Assembly (NCBI GenBank): GCA_024281095.1
Contig: JAMXLJ010000044.1
Span: forward strand, 1-42,987
DNA: 42,987 bases
Origin: Acidimicrobiia bacterium
GTDB lineage: Bacteria; Actinomycetota; Acidimicrobiia; IMCC26256; JAMXLJ01
Reading direction: 5' to 3'
Shown in pieces: positions 14,842-23,060 of the stretch. Every line of letters starts with the position of its first letter. Within the stretch, counting starts at the first letter, position 1. A program made the translations under genes and the position numbers. The notes under the pieces are model-generated. The model had not been told where the DNA came from. It did not search any database and saw nothing but the letters and a program-made list of their open reading frames with translations.

Positions 14842-15826
14842 GACCGCGGTTGGCCCCGCTGACCAGGCCGTTCGTCAGTTCGGTCCCGTGCTCGGCGCTC
14901 TCACGCCGCCGCCGGGACCGCACCCAGCCCGGGCCGGCCTCCTCCACGACGATGGCGAGCAGGATCAAGACGCCTCCGGCCACTCCCACGCCGCCGAGGC
15001 CCTGCCCGACCGCATATCCGGTGATGGCGGCGAAGACGGGCTCGAGCGACAGCAGCAATGCGCTGCGCGTCGCCGGGGTGTGGCTCTGCCCGTAGACCTG
15101 CAATGTGAACGCGAGCGCCGAGCACGCCAGCCCCGTGACGATGATCGCCAGCCAGGCGCGGCCGGTGAGCGCGCCGAAACCCGTCCAAGCGAGCACGGGA
15201 AGCGTGAACACCACGAGCGCTGCCATCTGCGCCGTGTTGAGCACCAAGGCGTCGAAGCGCGCGGCGAAGACGCCGAGCAACACGATCTGCACGGAAAACG
15301 CGAACGCGCACCCCAAGGTGAGCGCGTCGCCCGTGCCGAGATGGAAGTCCGCGCCGGTGATCAGGAAGAGCCCGGCCGCGGCGAACGCTACGGCCGTCGC
15401 GGTGACGGGGCCCAGCCCGCGATGCCGGAGCGCGACCTGGATCAGCGGCGTGAAGACGACGAAGAGGCCCGTGATGAAGGCCGAGTTCGAGGCGGACGTG
15501 TACTTCAGCCCGGTCGTCTGCAGCATGTATCCCAGCGCGAGGGCGACGCCGAGGGCGCCGGCAACCGGGACGAGACGCGCGCCTCGGGCGCGCGCCGGCG
15601 CAGGCGTCGTCGTGGCCCGACGGTGTGACCACAGCGCGAGCGGGAACAGCGTGACGGCTCCCAGGGTGAATCGCAGCACGATGAAGCCGGCCGGCGTGAC
15701 GTCGCGCACTGCGTCCTTGACCATCACGAACGTGAGCCCGAAGCACGCGGCGGCAACGACGAGCGCCATCTGCGGCGCGAGCGACCGGATCAAAGGTGAG
15801 CGCACGACGCGGCGCGTCGTGACCAC
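14837..15826 (-). CDS. EamA/DMT-family transporter
   Basis: The 329-residue integral membrane protein has two EamA repeats and about ten hydrophobic segments. The first repeat starts MALVVAAACFGLTFVMVKDA and contains GYMLQTTGLKYTSASNSAFI, the typical EamA end-of-repeat signature. The second has LSLEPVFAAITGYAVGQGL. DMT proteins export amino acids, metabolites or drugs; the substrate here is unknown. GTG 15826 is the usual extent, although a slightly later start is possible because a terminator hairpin ends only 5 nt upstream. Confidence 0.9.
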   Translation of the reverse strand: MVTTRRVVRSPLIRSLAPQMALVVAAACFGLTFVMVKDAVRDVTPAGFIVLRFTLGAVTLFPLALWSHRRATTTPAPARARGARLVPVAGALGVALALGYMLQTTGLKYTSASNSAFITGLFVVFTPLIQVALRHRGLGPVTATAVAFAAAGLFLITGADFHLGTGDALTLGCAFAFSVQIVLLGVFAARFDALVLNTAQMAALVVFTLPVLAWTGFGALTGRAWLAIIVTGLACSALAFTLQVYGQSHTPATRSALLLSLEPVFAAITGYAVGQGLGGVGVAGGVLILLAIVVEEAGPGWVRSRRRRESAEHGTELTNGLVSGANRGP

Positions 15827-15831
15827 TACGC

Positions 15832-15854
15832 CGGCCCGGCCGGCCGCCGGGCCG
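15832..15854 (-). terminator. Stem-loop after nadE
   Basis: A 9-bp perfect stem (CGGCCCGGC / GCCGGGCCG) with a 5-nt loop sits 13 nt past the NadE stop on the minus strand. Confidence 0.6.
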
Positions 15855-15867
15855 TCACACGCACCAT

Positions 15868-17577
15868 CTATCCCGACCAGGCGTTGGTGATCGGGAGCCT
15901 GCGGTCCTTGCCGAACGCCTTCGGCGAGACGCGCACACCCGGGGGCGCCTGCCGTCGCTTGTACTCGTTGTGGTCGACGAGGCCGGCGACGCGGCGGACG
16001 AGCTCCTGATCGAGGCCGCGTTCCTCGAGATCGGCGATCGAGAGATCGTTCTCGACGTAGCCCTCGAGGATCGGATCGAGCCGGCTGTAGGCCGGCAGCG
16101 AGTCTTCGTCTCGTTGGTCCGGCCGCAACTCCGCGCTCGGCGGCTTCTCGAGCACAGTCGCCGGGATGAGCTCACGTCCTGCCCGTTCGTTGCGATCACC
16201 GGCGAGCGCGTACACGAGCATCTTCGGGACGTCTTTGATGACCGCGAAACCTCCGGCCATGTCGCCGTACAGCGTCGAGTACCCCGTGGCCATCTCGCTC
16301 TTGTTGCCGGTTGTCAACACCAGCCAGCCGAACTTGTTACTGATCGTCATCAACAACGTGCCGCGCACGCGCGCCTGCAGGTTCTCCTCTGCGATTCCGC
16401 TGTCGGTGCCGGAAAACACATCCGAGAGCATGTCGAGGAAAGCATGGTGCGCGGCCTCGATCGGGATGGTGTAGGTGCGGATGCGGAGGTTGGTCGCGAG
16501 ACGCTCGGCGTCGGTGATGCTCCCCTCGCTCGAGTACCGCGAAGGCATGAGCACGCCGACGACGTTCTCGGGGCCGAGCGCGTCCACCGCGATGGCCGCG
16601 ACGAGTGACGAGTCGATACCACCCGAGAGACCGACGAGCACGGTGTTGAACCCGTTCTTCCGCACGTAGTCGCGCGTGCCGAGCACGAGCGCTTCGTAGA
16701 CCTCGCGCACGGGCTCGAGCACGGCCTCGACACGCGGCACGGAGGCACGATCGGCGAGCTGCGCGTCCGTGACCCGTACTTCGGGCAACGGGAGAGCAGT
16801 CGCGCGGCCGCGCGGATCGAGGAGACGCCGCCGGAAGCCGGGCCGTACCTCGACGTCCACCACGAGGAGGTCATCGGCGAACTGCCGGGCGCGAGAGATC
16901 AGATGGCCGCCTTCGTCGAAGACCATCGACGCGCCGTCGAACACCAGCTCGTCCTGACCGCCGACAAGGTTGACGTACACCAGGGGCACTGACGCGTCCG
17001 CCGCCCGCGTCGCCAACATGGTCTCGCGTTCACGGAGCCGGCCCGCGTAGTAAGGGGACGCGTTGACGTTCACGACGAGCTCCGCACCGCCCGCGGCCTG
17101 GGTGAGGATCGGCCCAGTGGGACTCCACGCGTCCTCACAGATGGTGACCGCCACCCGGACGCCGTTCACCACGAAGAGCGGGCCGTCGGCGGTCGCGGGC
17201 GCGAAGTAGCGCTGCTCGTCGAAGACGGCGTAGTTCGGCAACAGGTGCTTGCGATAGACGCCGTGCACCCGGCCGTGCGCGCAGACCGCCGCCGCGTTGT
17301 AGAGGTCGCGGCCGGCCTCCGGGAAGCCGACGACCGCGGCCGTGCGCCCGGTGCGCGACGCGAACTTCTCGAGCGCCTCGGCCGCCTGCGCCACGAACGT
17401 CGGGCGCAGCAACAAGTCTTCGGGGGGATACGAAGTGATCGCGAGCTCGGGGAAGGCGACGAGGTCGCACCCCGCGCCCTCCGCGGCCTCGTACGCCTCC
17501 AGCATGCGGTCGACGTTGCCGGTGAGATCTCCGACGACGAGGTCGAGCTGGGCGGCGGCAACTCTCAGGCGCGACAC
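15868..17577 (-). CDS. nadE: Glutamine-dependent NAD+ synthetase
   Basis: The two-domain enzyme of about 569 residues converts nicotinate adenine dinucleotide, ATP and glutamine to NAD+. The N-terminal nitrilase-type amidase has the E44 (AFPEL), K110 (VYRKHLLPNY) and C147 (ICEDAW) triad that frees ammonia from glutamine. The C-terminal synthetase has the ATP pyrophosphatase loop SGGIDSS (residues 318-324), YSTLYGDMAGG and a C-terminal KRRQAPPGVRVSPKAFG stretch. The start is GTG 17577 because TATCCT lies 6 nt upstream. The frame remains open farther upstream, into the divergent glnE, without conserved sequence. Confidence 0.96.
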   Translation of the reverse strand: MSRLRVAAAQLDLVVGDLTGNVDRMLEAYEAAEGAGCDLVAFPELAITSYPPEDLLLRPTFVAQAAEALEKFASRTGRTAAVVGFPEAGRDLYNAAAVCAHGRVHGVYRKHLLPNYAVFDEQRYFAPATADGPLFVVNGVRVAVTICEDAWSPTGPILTQAAGGAELVVNVNASPYYAGRLRERETMLATRAADASVPLVYVNLVGGQDELVFDGASMVFDEGGHLISRARQFADDLLVVDVEVRPGFRRRLLDPRGRATALPLPEVRVTDAQLADRASVPRVEAVLEPVREVYEALVLGTRDYVRKNGFNTVLVGLSGGIDSSLVAAIAVDALGPENVVGVLMPSRYSSEGSITDAERLATNLRIRTYTIPIEAAHHAFLDMLSDVFSGTDSGIAEENLQARVRGTLLMTISNKFGWLVLTTGNKSEMATGYSTLYGDMAGGFAVIKDVPKMLVYALAGDRNERAGRELIPATVLEKPPSAELRPDQRDEDSLPAYSRLDPILEGYVENDLSIADLEERGLDQELVRRVAGLVDHNEYKRRQAPPGVRVSPKAFGKDRRLPITNAWSG

Positions 17578-17583
17578 ACCCCA

Positions 17584-17589
17584 AGGATA
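17584..17589 (-). promoter_or_regulatory. -10 box (TATCCT) of nadE, leaderless type
   Basis: On the minus strand TATCCT ends 6 nt before GTG 17577 and there is no ribosome binding site. It lies in the divergent nadE-glnE space, which also has GC-rich inverted repeats around 17605-17635. Confidence 0.6.
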
Positions 17590-17671
17590 GAAGCCCGGGG
17601 CCCGCGGGCGGCCCGGCCGTGCGGGCCGCGCGGCCCGGATGATCCCGTGGGCGCCGTGCGCCACTGCACCA

Positions 17672-20464
17672 ATGGAGTCGGTTCTCGACCGCCCGTCCAT
17701 CACGGAAGTCATCGAACGCTCGGCCGACCCCGTGACCGCGCGCGTCTCGCTCATCCGGCTCGCCGAGCGCTATCCCGAGCTCGAGCGGGAGCTCGCCCAC
17801 GAGCACTCGCTGCTCGAGGCGCTCGTCGCCGTCGCGGTCGCGTCGCGCTCCCTTCTCGCGGGCCTCCTCGTCGACGCCGAGATGCTCGACGTGCTGCGTG
17901 ATCGGGCGGCCCTCGGCGTTGAGCTCGACCCGGCGACACTCGGTCGCAGAGCGCAGGCGATGCTCGGGCGGCACGCGGACGGCGCCGCCGCGCTCCGTCG
18001 ATGGAAGCGGCGGGAGCTGGTGCGCATCGCCGCCCGCGACCTGCTCGGGCTCGCCGACCTTCCGGCGGTCGGCCGGGAGCTGGCCGCGCTCGCGGAAGCG
18101 GCGCTCGACACAGCCACCGCTCTCGCCCACCCCGATACACCCGTCGCCGTGATCGGAATGGGGAAGCTGGGTGGCGGGGAGCTCAACTATGCCAGCGACG
18201 TCGACGTCCTGTTCGTGCACGAGGGTGACGCTGACGCGGCCGTCGCGGCGGCGCGTGAGGTGCTCGCCTTGATGGCCGAGCCCACCGCAGACGGCATCGT
18301 GTTCCGCACGGACGCCGACCTTCGACCGGAAGGGCGCTCCGGACCACTCAGCCGGAGCCTCGACTCCTACATCTCGTACTACGAGCGGTGGGCGCAACAT
18401 TGGGAGTTCCAGGCCTTGATCAAGGCGCGTGTCGTCGGCGGCGACCGCGAGCTCGGCGAACGGTTCCTTCAGCAGGTTCAACCGTTCGTGTGGCCGGAGG
18501 TCCTGAATCCGGATGCGGTGCGCGAGATCCGTGCGATGAAATCGCGTTCCGAGGGGGAGATGCGCCGGCGCGGGTTGAGCGAACGCGAGCTGAAGCGCGG
18601 AACAGGCGGTATCCGTGACATCGAATTCGCGGTCCAGCTCCTCCAGCTCGTGCACGGCCGTCATGACCCGACGATCCGATCGCGCAATACCCTCGATGCA
18701 CTCGACCAGCTGGGTCGCGCGGGGTACGTGGAAGAAGTGGACGCGCGGCGGCTCGATCGCGCGTACCGCTCGCTACGCACGGTCGAACACCGCCTCCAGC
18801 TCTTGGACGAGCAGCAGACCCACACGCTTCCTTCCGACCCGGCGAGCCGGAACCGCCTGGCGCGCGTCCTCGGCTACCGCGACCGTCCTGACGCATCCGC
18901 GGTCGAACAGTTCGATTCGAACCAGCGCGCGCAGCAAGCCGCGGTGCGGTCCATCCACGAGAAGCTGTTCTTCGCCCCGCTGCTCGAAGCGCTCGCGGGC
19001 AGCGGCCCCTTGTCGCTGGCCGCCGCCGAGGACCGGCTTGCCGCGTTCGGCTTCACCGACGTCGCGCAGGCCCAAGCCGGTTTACGCGAGCTGACGTCGG
19101 GCATGACACGGCGCTCCCAACTGATGCACCAGCTCCTGCCGCTGCTGCTCGAGTGGTGCTCGGCCGCGCCCGATCCCGACCTCGCGCTGCTCCAGCTGCG
19201 ACGGCTCGTCGAAGGGCCGATGCGTTCGGCCGCGATGGCGACCGCCTTCCGCGACGTACCCGGCACCGCCGAGCGGACGTGCCGCATCCTCGGGTCGAGC
19301 CGCCTGATCGGCGATGCACTCCGGCGCCATCCGGAGCTCGTCGACCTCCTCGGCGACGACGCGCAACTCGCGGTCGAGAAGAGCGGGCAGCAGCTCGTGG
19401 GGGAAGCGCTGCGCACGCTCACGTGGCGCACCGACGACGAGGAGCGCCGCGAAGGTCTGCGGCGGTTCAAGCGTCGTGAGATCGTGCGGATCGGCGCTCG
19501 CGATCTGCTCGGCTTCGCGGACGTCGACTCGACGGGTCGCGAGCTCGCGGCGCTCGCGGACGCGTCGGTCGAAGCCGCGCTGCGCTCGCTCGAGCCCCCG
19601 CTGCCGTTCGCCGTGATCGGTATGGGTCGCCTCGGCGGGCTCGACCTGTCGTACGCCTCCGACATCGACGTGTTGTTCGTCTACGAAGGCGAAGGACCGG
19701 GCGACTTCGCCGAGGCCGAACGGATTGCGGAGACGCTCATGATCGAGATCGGCGCAACCACCGCCGAGGGCCAGACCTTCCGCATCGACGCGGACCTTCG
19801 GCCGGAAGGTAAGCAGGGCCCGCTCGCGCGATCACTGGAGTCGTATCGCCAGTACTACGAGCGCTGGGCGCTCACTTGGGAGTTCCAGGCATTGTTGAAG
19901 GCGCGGCCCGTAGCGGGTGACACGAACCTCGCGGCGCGCTTCTGTGCACTCGTCGAGCCGCTCGTCTATCGCGATGAATTCAGCGACGACGCGGTACGTG
20001 AGGTTCGCAGGATGAAGGCGCGTATCGAACGCGAACGCATCCCACCGGGAGAAGACCCACAGTTCCATCTGAAGCTCGGCCGAGGATCGCTCTCCGACGT
20101 CGAGTTCACGGCCCAGCTCCTGCAGTTGCGTCATGGCGCGCGATTTCCCGAGTTGCGGACGACGTCGACCGCCGCGGCTTTGCACGGAGCGGTCCACGCC
20201 GCCGTGTTGAGCGGTGATGACGCGTTGGCGCTGGAGCAGTCGCATGCGTTCTGCTCACGGGCCCGCAACTATCGATTCCTGCTCACGGGCTCACCCAACG
20301 AATCGCTCCCGACGAGCTCAGCTGAGGCGGCACGGCTCGCGCGCATGCTGGGATACGTGACGCGACCGCAGACCGCCCTGCGCGACGACTATCGCCGCAT
20401 CACGAGACGGGCCCGGCGTGTGACGGAACGCGTGTTCTACGGACAGGAGCCCGAGGCCTCGTAG
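17672..20464 (+). CDS. glnE: Bifunctional glutamine synthetase adenylyltransferase/deadenylylase
   Basis: The protein of about 930 residues has two nucleotidyltransferase-type halves. The first active-site block is GGGELNYASDVDVLFV (about residues 166-181) and the second is GGLDLSYASDIDVLFVY (about 651-667). Each is followed by RIDADLRPEG- or RTDADLRPEG-type and ESY..YYERWA..WEFQAL segments. By family knowledge the N-terminal half removes AMP from, and the C-terminal half adds AMP to, glutamine synthetase in response to PII and glutamine. The length is normal. ATG 17672 gives a typical N-terminus; an in-frame ATG at 17639 is an alternative. No glnA is adjacent. Confidence 0.95.
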   Translation: MESVLDRPSITEVIERSADPVTARVSLIRLAERYPELERELAHEHSLLEALVAVAVASRSLLAGLLVDAEMLDVLRDRAALGVELDPATLGRRAQAMLGRHADGAAALRRWKRRELVRIAARDLLGLADLPAVGRELAALAEAALDTATALAHPDTPVAVIGMGKLGGGELNYASDVDVLFVHEGDADAAVAAAREVLALMAEPTADGIVFRTDADLRPEGRSGPLSRSLDSYISYYERWAQHWEFQALIKARVVGGDRELGERFLQQVQPFVWPEVLNPDAVREIRAMKSRSEGEMRRRGLSERELKRGTGGIRDIEFAVQLLQLVHGRHDPTIRSRNTLDALDQLGRAGYVEEVDARRLDRAYRSLRTVEHRLQLLDEQQTHTLPSDPASRNRLARVLGYRDRPDASAVEQFDSNQRAQQAAVRSIHEKLFFAPLLEALAGSGPLSLAAAEDRLAAFGFTDVAQAQAGLRELTSGMTRRSQLMHQLLPLLLEWCSAAPDPDLALLQLRRLVEGPMRSAAMATAFRDVPGTAERTCRILGSSRLIGDALRRHPELVDLLGDDAQLAVEKSGQQLVGEALRTLTWRTDDEERREGLRRFKRREIVRIGARDLLGFADVDSTGRELAALADASVEAALRSLEPPLPFAVIGMGRLGGLDLSYASDIDVLFVYEGEGPGDFAEAERIAETLMIEIGATTAEGQTFRIDADLRPEGKQGPLARSLESYRQYYERWALTWEFQALLKARPVAGDTNLAARFCALVEPLVYRDEFSDDAVREVRRMKARIERERIPPGEDPQFHLKLGRGSLSDVEFTAQLLQLRHGARFPELRTTSTAAALHGAVHAAVLSGDDALALEQSHAFCSRARNYRFLLTGSPNESLPTSSAEAARLARMLGYVTRPQTALRDDYRRITRRARRVTERVFYGQEPEAS

Positions 20465-20502
20465 CTGCAGGATCGACTGGCGCGCCTGCGCTCGCATCCA
20501 CG

Positions 20503-20508
20503 TAGCCT
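20503..20508 (+). promoter_or_regulatory. -10 box (TAGCCT) of the DUF3500 gene
   Basis: TAGCCT ends 6 nt before GTG 20515 with no ribosome binding site, which fits a leaderless transcript starting in the short space after glnE. Confidence 0.6.
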
Positions 20509-20514
20509 GCACGA

Positions 20515-21438
20515 GTGGATCTCGGGGCACGCCTCGTCGTGGAAACCTCCAGGCTGCTCGACGAGCTCAACGACACGCAGGCCATTCGCGCGCGCTTTCC
20601 CTTCGACGAAGAGGAGCGACGGAGCTGGTTCTACTGGCCCGACGATCGGCGAGGCCTCGCGTTGTGGCAGCTGGATCGCAGCCAGGCCAAGGCGGTGCAC
20701 CGTCTGCTCGGAACGGTGTTGCCACTTCCCGCGTTCACGCGCGTGGTCACCATCATGAGCCTCGACGAAGTGCTCGACCGCCTGGAGGACCACGCGACGA
20801 CGCGCCGGCACCGCGACGACTACTGGGTCAGCGTGTTCGGTGAACCGGGCAGTGACGCGTGGGGACTTCGGTTCGAGGGCCACCACGTCTCGATCCACGT
20901 GACGGTGCGTGGCGGCGAGGTCGTCGCGACACCGCTGTTCCTCGGCGCGAATCCGGCGGTGGTGCATGGGACGTCCGGGCCCGTCCTGGCGCCGCTCGCT
21001 CACGAGGAGCGGCTCGGGTTCGAGCTCCTCCACGCGCTCTCGGTGGAGCAGCGTTCGACGGCGGTGATCGCCGACGTCGCGCCGGACGACATCGTGACCC
21101 GCAACGCGCGCCAGATGGACGGCCCGCTGCCGCCTGACGGGGTACCGCTCGCGTCGCTCACCGGACCGGCGGCGCGCGCTGCGGGTGCGCTGCTCGACGT
21201 GTACATGGAGCGCTTTCCCGACGGTTGCCGGCGGCCCGATGCGACCGGGGCCGTGTTCGCGTGGGCGGGCGCGCCGGAGCCGGGCACCGGCCATTACTAC
21301 CGGATCTCGGCTCCCCGCCTGCTCGTCGAGCTCGACAACACCCAGGACGGCGCGAACCACGTGCACACGGTCGTGCGCGACCCACGCGGCGACTTCGGCG
21401 CCGACATGCTCGCGGAGCACCATCGCCGCGCCCACTGA
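20515..21438 (+). CDS. DUF3500 family protein
   Basis: The 307-residue protein matches DUF3500. It has an N-terminal helical part with FPFDEEERRSWFYWP, a central HHVSIHVTVRGGEVVATPLF block, and the characteristic C-terminus LDNTQDGANHVHTVVRDP followed by GDFG. The conserved histidines and acidic residues suggest a metal-dependent enzyme, but no activity is established to my knowledge. No signal peptide is seen, although many relatives are exported. Start GTG 20515 follows from the TAGCCT box. Confidence 0.85.
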   Translation: MDLGARLVVETSRLLDELNDTQAIRARFPFDEEERRSWFYWPDDRRGLALWQLDRSQAKAVHRLLGTVLPLPAFTRVVTIMSLDEVLDRLEDHATTRRHRDDYWVSVFGEPGSDAWGLRFEGHHVSIHVTVRGGEVVATPLFLGANPAVVHGTSGPVLAPLAHEERLGFELLHALSVEQRSTAVIADVAPDDIVTRNARQMDGPLPPDGVPLASLTGPAARAAGALLDVYMERFPDGCRRPDATGAVFAWAGAPEPGTGHYYRISAPRLLVELDNTQDGANHVHTVVRDPRGDFGADMLAEHHRRAH

Positions 21439-21537
21439 GAGTGCGGAGGCCTGGCGGGGTGCGCGCGCACGCGTCACGCTCCTGAAGGTCATGGGTTATC
21501 AGGTCACACCGCCGGGCACCCTCTACGCGAACACGCC

Positions 21538-21951
21538 TTGACCCGTGGGAGCGGTGCCCCAGTGCACAGCGCGGTCGATGCCCTTGTGCCTTGCGACGCG
21601 TCTTCACCCGGCCGCGCGCGCCGGTTCGTGGCCGACGTGCTGCAGCGGCACGGGCTGCAGACGGCAACTGATCAGGTCGAGCTCCTCGTGAGCGAGCTGG
21701 TGACGAATGCGATCCGCCACGCCGCCAGTGACGCGACGATCGCGATCGACCTCGACGAAGACCGGATCCGGGTCAGCGTGAGCGACCGCGGGCCCGGCTG
21801 GCCGGAGCCCCGTGACCCCGACGGTCGCCCGGGCGGTTACGGCCTCCGCTTCGTCGACGAGCTCGCGGACAACTGGGGTACGTACCGCGTCGGCGACGGG
21901 AAGACCGTCTGGTTCCAGCTCGACCTCGCGGAGCACGAGCGCTCCACGTAA
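21538..21951 (+). CDS. GHKL ATP-binding protein (RsbW/anti-sigma kinase-like)
   Basis: The 137-residue single-domain ATPase of the HATPase_c_2 type has an N box (VSELVTNAIRHA), a G1-like DRGPGWP, and a G2-like GGYGLRFVDELADNWG. Such proteins are usually anti-sigma factor kinases that bind a sigma factor and phosphorylate an antagonist. No antagonist or sigma gene is adjacent, so the partner is unknown; the group 1/2 sigma factor at 11-12 kb is one conceivable target. The start is uncertain: TTG 21538 is the longest, and GTG at about 21571 is a good alternative. Confidence 0.8.
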   Translation: MTRGSGAPVHSAVDALVPCDASSPGRARRFVADVLQRHGLQTATDQVELLVSELVTNAIRHAASDATIAIDLDEDRIRVSVSDRGPGWPEPRDPDGRPGGYGLRFVDELADNWGTYRVGDGKTVWFQLDLAEHERST

Positions 21952-22021
21952 TCGGACGTGTGCGCGCTGCACACAGCCGTCCAACTCGTAACGTCCGACG
22001 CCACGAGGCGTGTGTGGGGCG

Positions 22022-22057
22022 TTGCCGCGCGGTCGCGGCTAACGATATAGTCTATAT
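22022..22057 (+). promoter_or_regulatory. Promoter with AT-rich palindrome upstream of the FAH-family gene
   Basis: TTGCCG (22022-22027), an 18-nt spacer and TATAGT (22046-22051) form a promoter. The -10 box is part of a perfect inverted repeat ATATAGTCTATAT (22045-22057), very unusual in this GC-rich DNA. Similar words occur in three other island promoters and may be sites for the GntR/FCD regulator encoded at 34.8 kb. The leader to ATG 22196 is about 135 nt. Confidence 0.6.
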
Positions 22058-22195
22058 ACCTGCCTCCGAACCGACGCTTCGGGGGCTCGCGACGCTTCGT
22101 TCGGGTGCCAGAACCGCGTGCGGAGCCCGTCCCTGTCAGCGGGGTCACAAATAGAGGTGCAGCAGGCACCGTTCGACCGCAAGGAGATCGTCCTG

Positions 22196-23044
22196 ATGCG
22201 TCTCGCCCGCGTCGTGTCACCCGAGGGTCCGACCGTTCTCGCGCGCCTCGACGACGGGCAGGCGGTACCGATCGTGACGTGTTCCGCCCGGTTCGCGAGC
22301 GACGAGCTGCGCGACGCGCTCGCTGCGGACGTCGACCTCGGCTCGATCGACCCGATCGGCGAGAGCTTTCCCGTCGCCGGTGCGAGCTGGCGCGCTCCGC
22401 TGTGCTTCCCCCAGAAGATCCTTGCGATCGGCTTGAACTACGCGGACCATGCACGCGAGGCCCAGCTCGAGATCCCTTCGAACCCGATGCTCTTCACGAA
22501 GTTCACGAACGCGATCATCGGCCCGGACGAGCCGATCCGTTACCGGCGAACGGACTCCGAAGAGGTCGACTACGAGTGCGAGCTCGCGGTCGTGATCGGA
22601 CACCGCGCCCGCAACCTCGCGGTCGAGCATGCGCTCGACGCGGTGTACGGCTACACGATCTGCAACGACATCTCCGCGCGCGATGCGCAGTTCAGCGACG
22701 GCCAGTTCTCGCGCGCGAAGTCGTTCGACACGTTCTGTCCATTGGGGCCCGTCGTCGTGACGGCCGACGAGATCGGCGACCCGCAGGCGCTCGGGATTCG
22801 CACGCGCGTGAACGGGCACACGGTTCAGGATTCGACGACGGCCGAGATGATCTTCTCCGTGGCGGAGCTGATCGCCTACCTTTCCCGGTTCATGACGCTC
22901 GAGCCCGGCGACGTGATCGCGACGGGCACACCTGCGGGCGTCGGCATGGCGCGCACGCCGCCGCTGTACCTCGGCGACGGCGATGTCGTCGAGGCCGAGA
23001 TCGACCGTCTCGGCGTGCTGCGCAACCCCGTCGCCGTCATCTGA
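22196..23044 (+). CDS. Fumarylacetoacetate hydrolase (FAH) family protein
   Basis: The 282-residue protein has a short N-terminal domain and then the FAH fold. The landmark GLNYADHAREA comes first. Metal ligands are in DYECELAVVIG (E127, E129) and NDISARD (near residue 158), and a GDVIATGTPAGVG block lies near the C-terminus. Family members hydrolyse C-C bonds in acylpyruvates, or act as decarboxylases or hydratases in aromatic and heterocycle breakdown. AAGGAG 9 nt upstream supports ATG 22196. It is convergent with the amidohydrolase module (16-nt gap) and has its own island-type promoter, so a late ring-cleavage step is likely. Confidence 0.92.
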   Translation: MRLARVVSPEGPTVLARLDDGQAVPIVTCSARFASDELRDALAADVDLGSIDPIGESFPVAGASWRAPLCFPQKILAIGLNYADHAREAQLEIPSNPMLFTKFTNAIIGPDEPIRYRRTDSEEVDYECELAVVIGHRARNLAVEHALDAVYGYTICNDISARDAQFSDGQFSRAKSFDTFCPLGPVVVTADEIGDPQALGIRTRVNGHTVQDSTTAEMIFSVAELIAYLSRFMTLEPGDVIATGTPAGVGMARTPPLYLGDGDVVEAEIDRLGVLRNPVAVI

Positions 23045-23060
23045 CCGCGTCACCTCTCGG

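Noticed and set aside
17135-18664. Long minus-strand frame over the start of glnE and the nadE N-terminus
   Set aside because: It covers glnE antisense and nadE out of frame, with no motif of its own.
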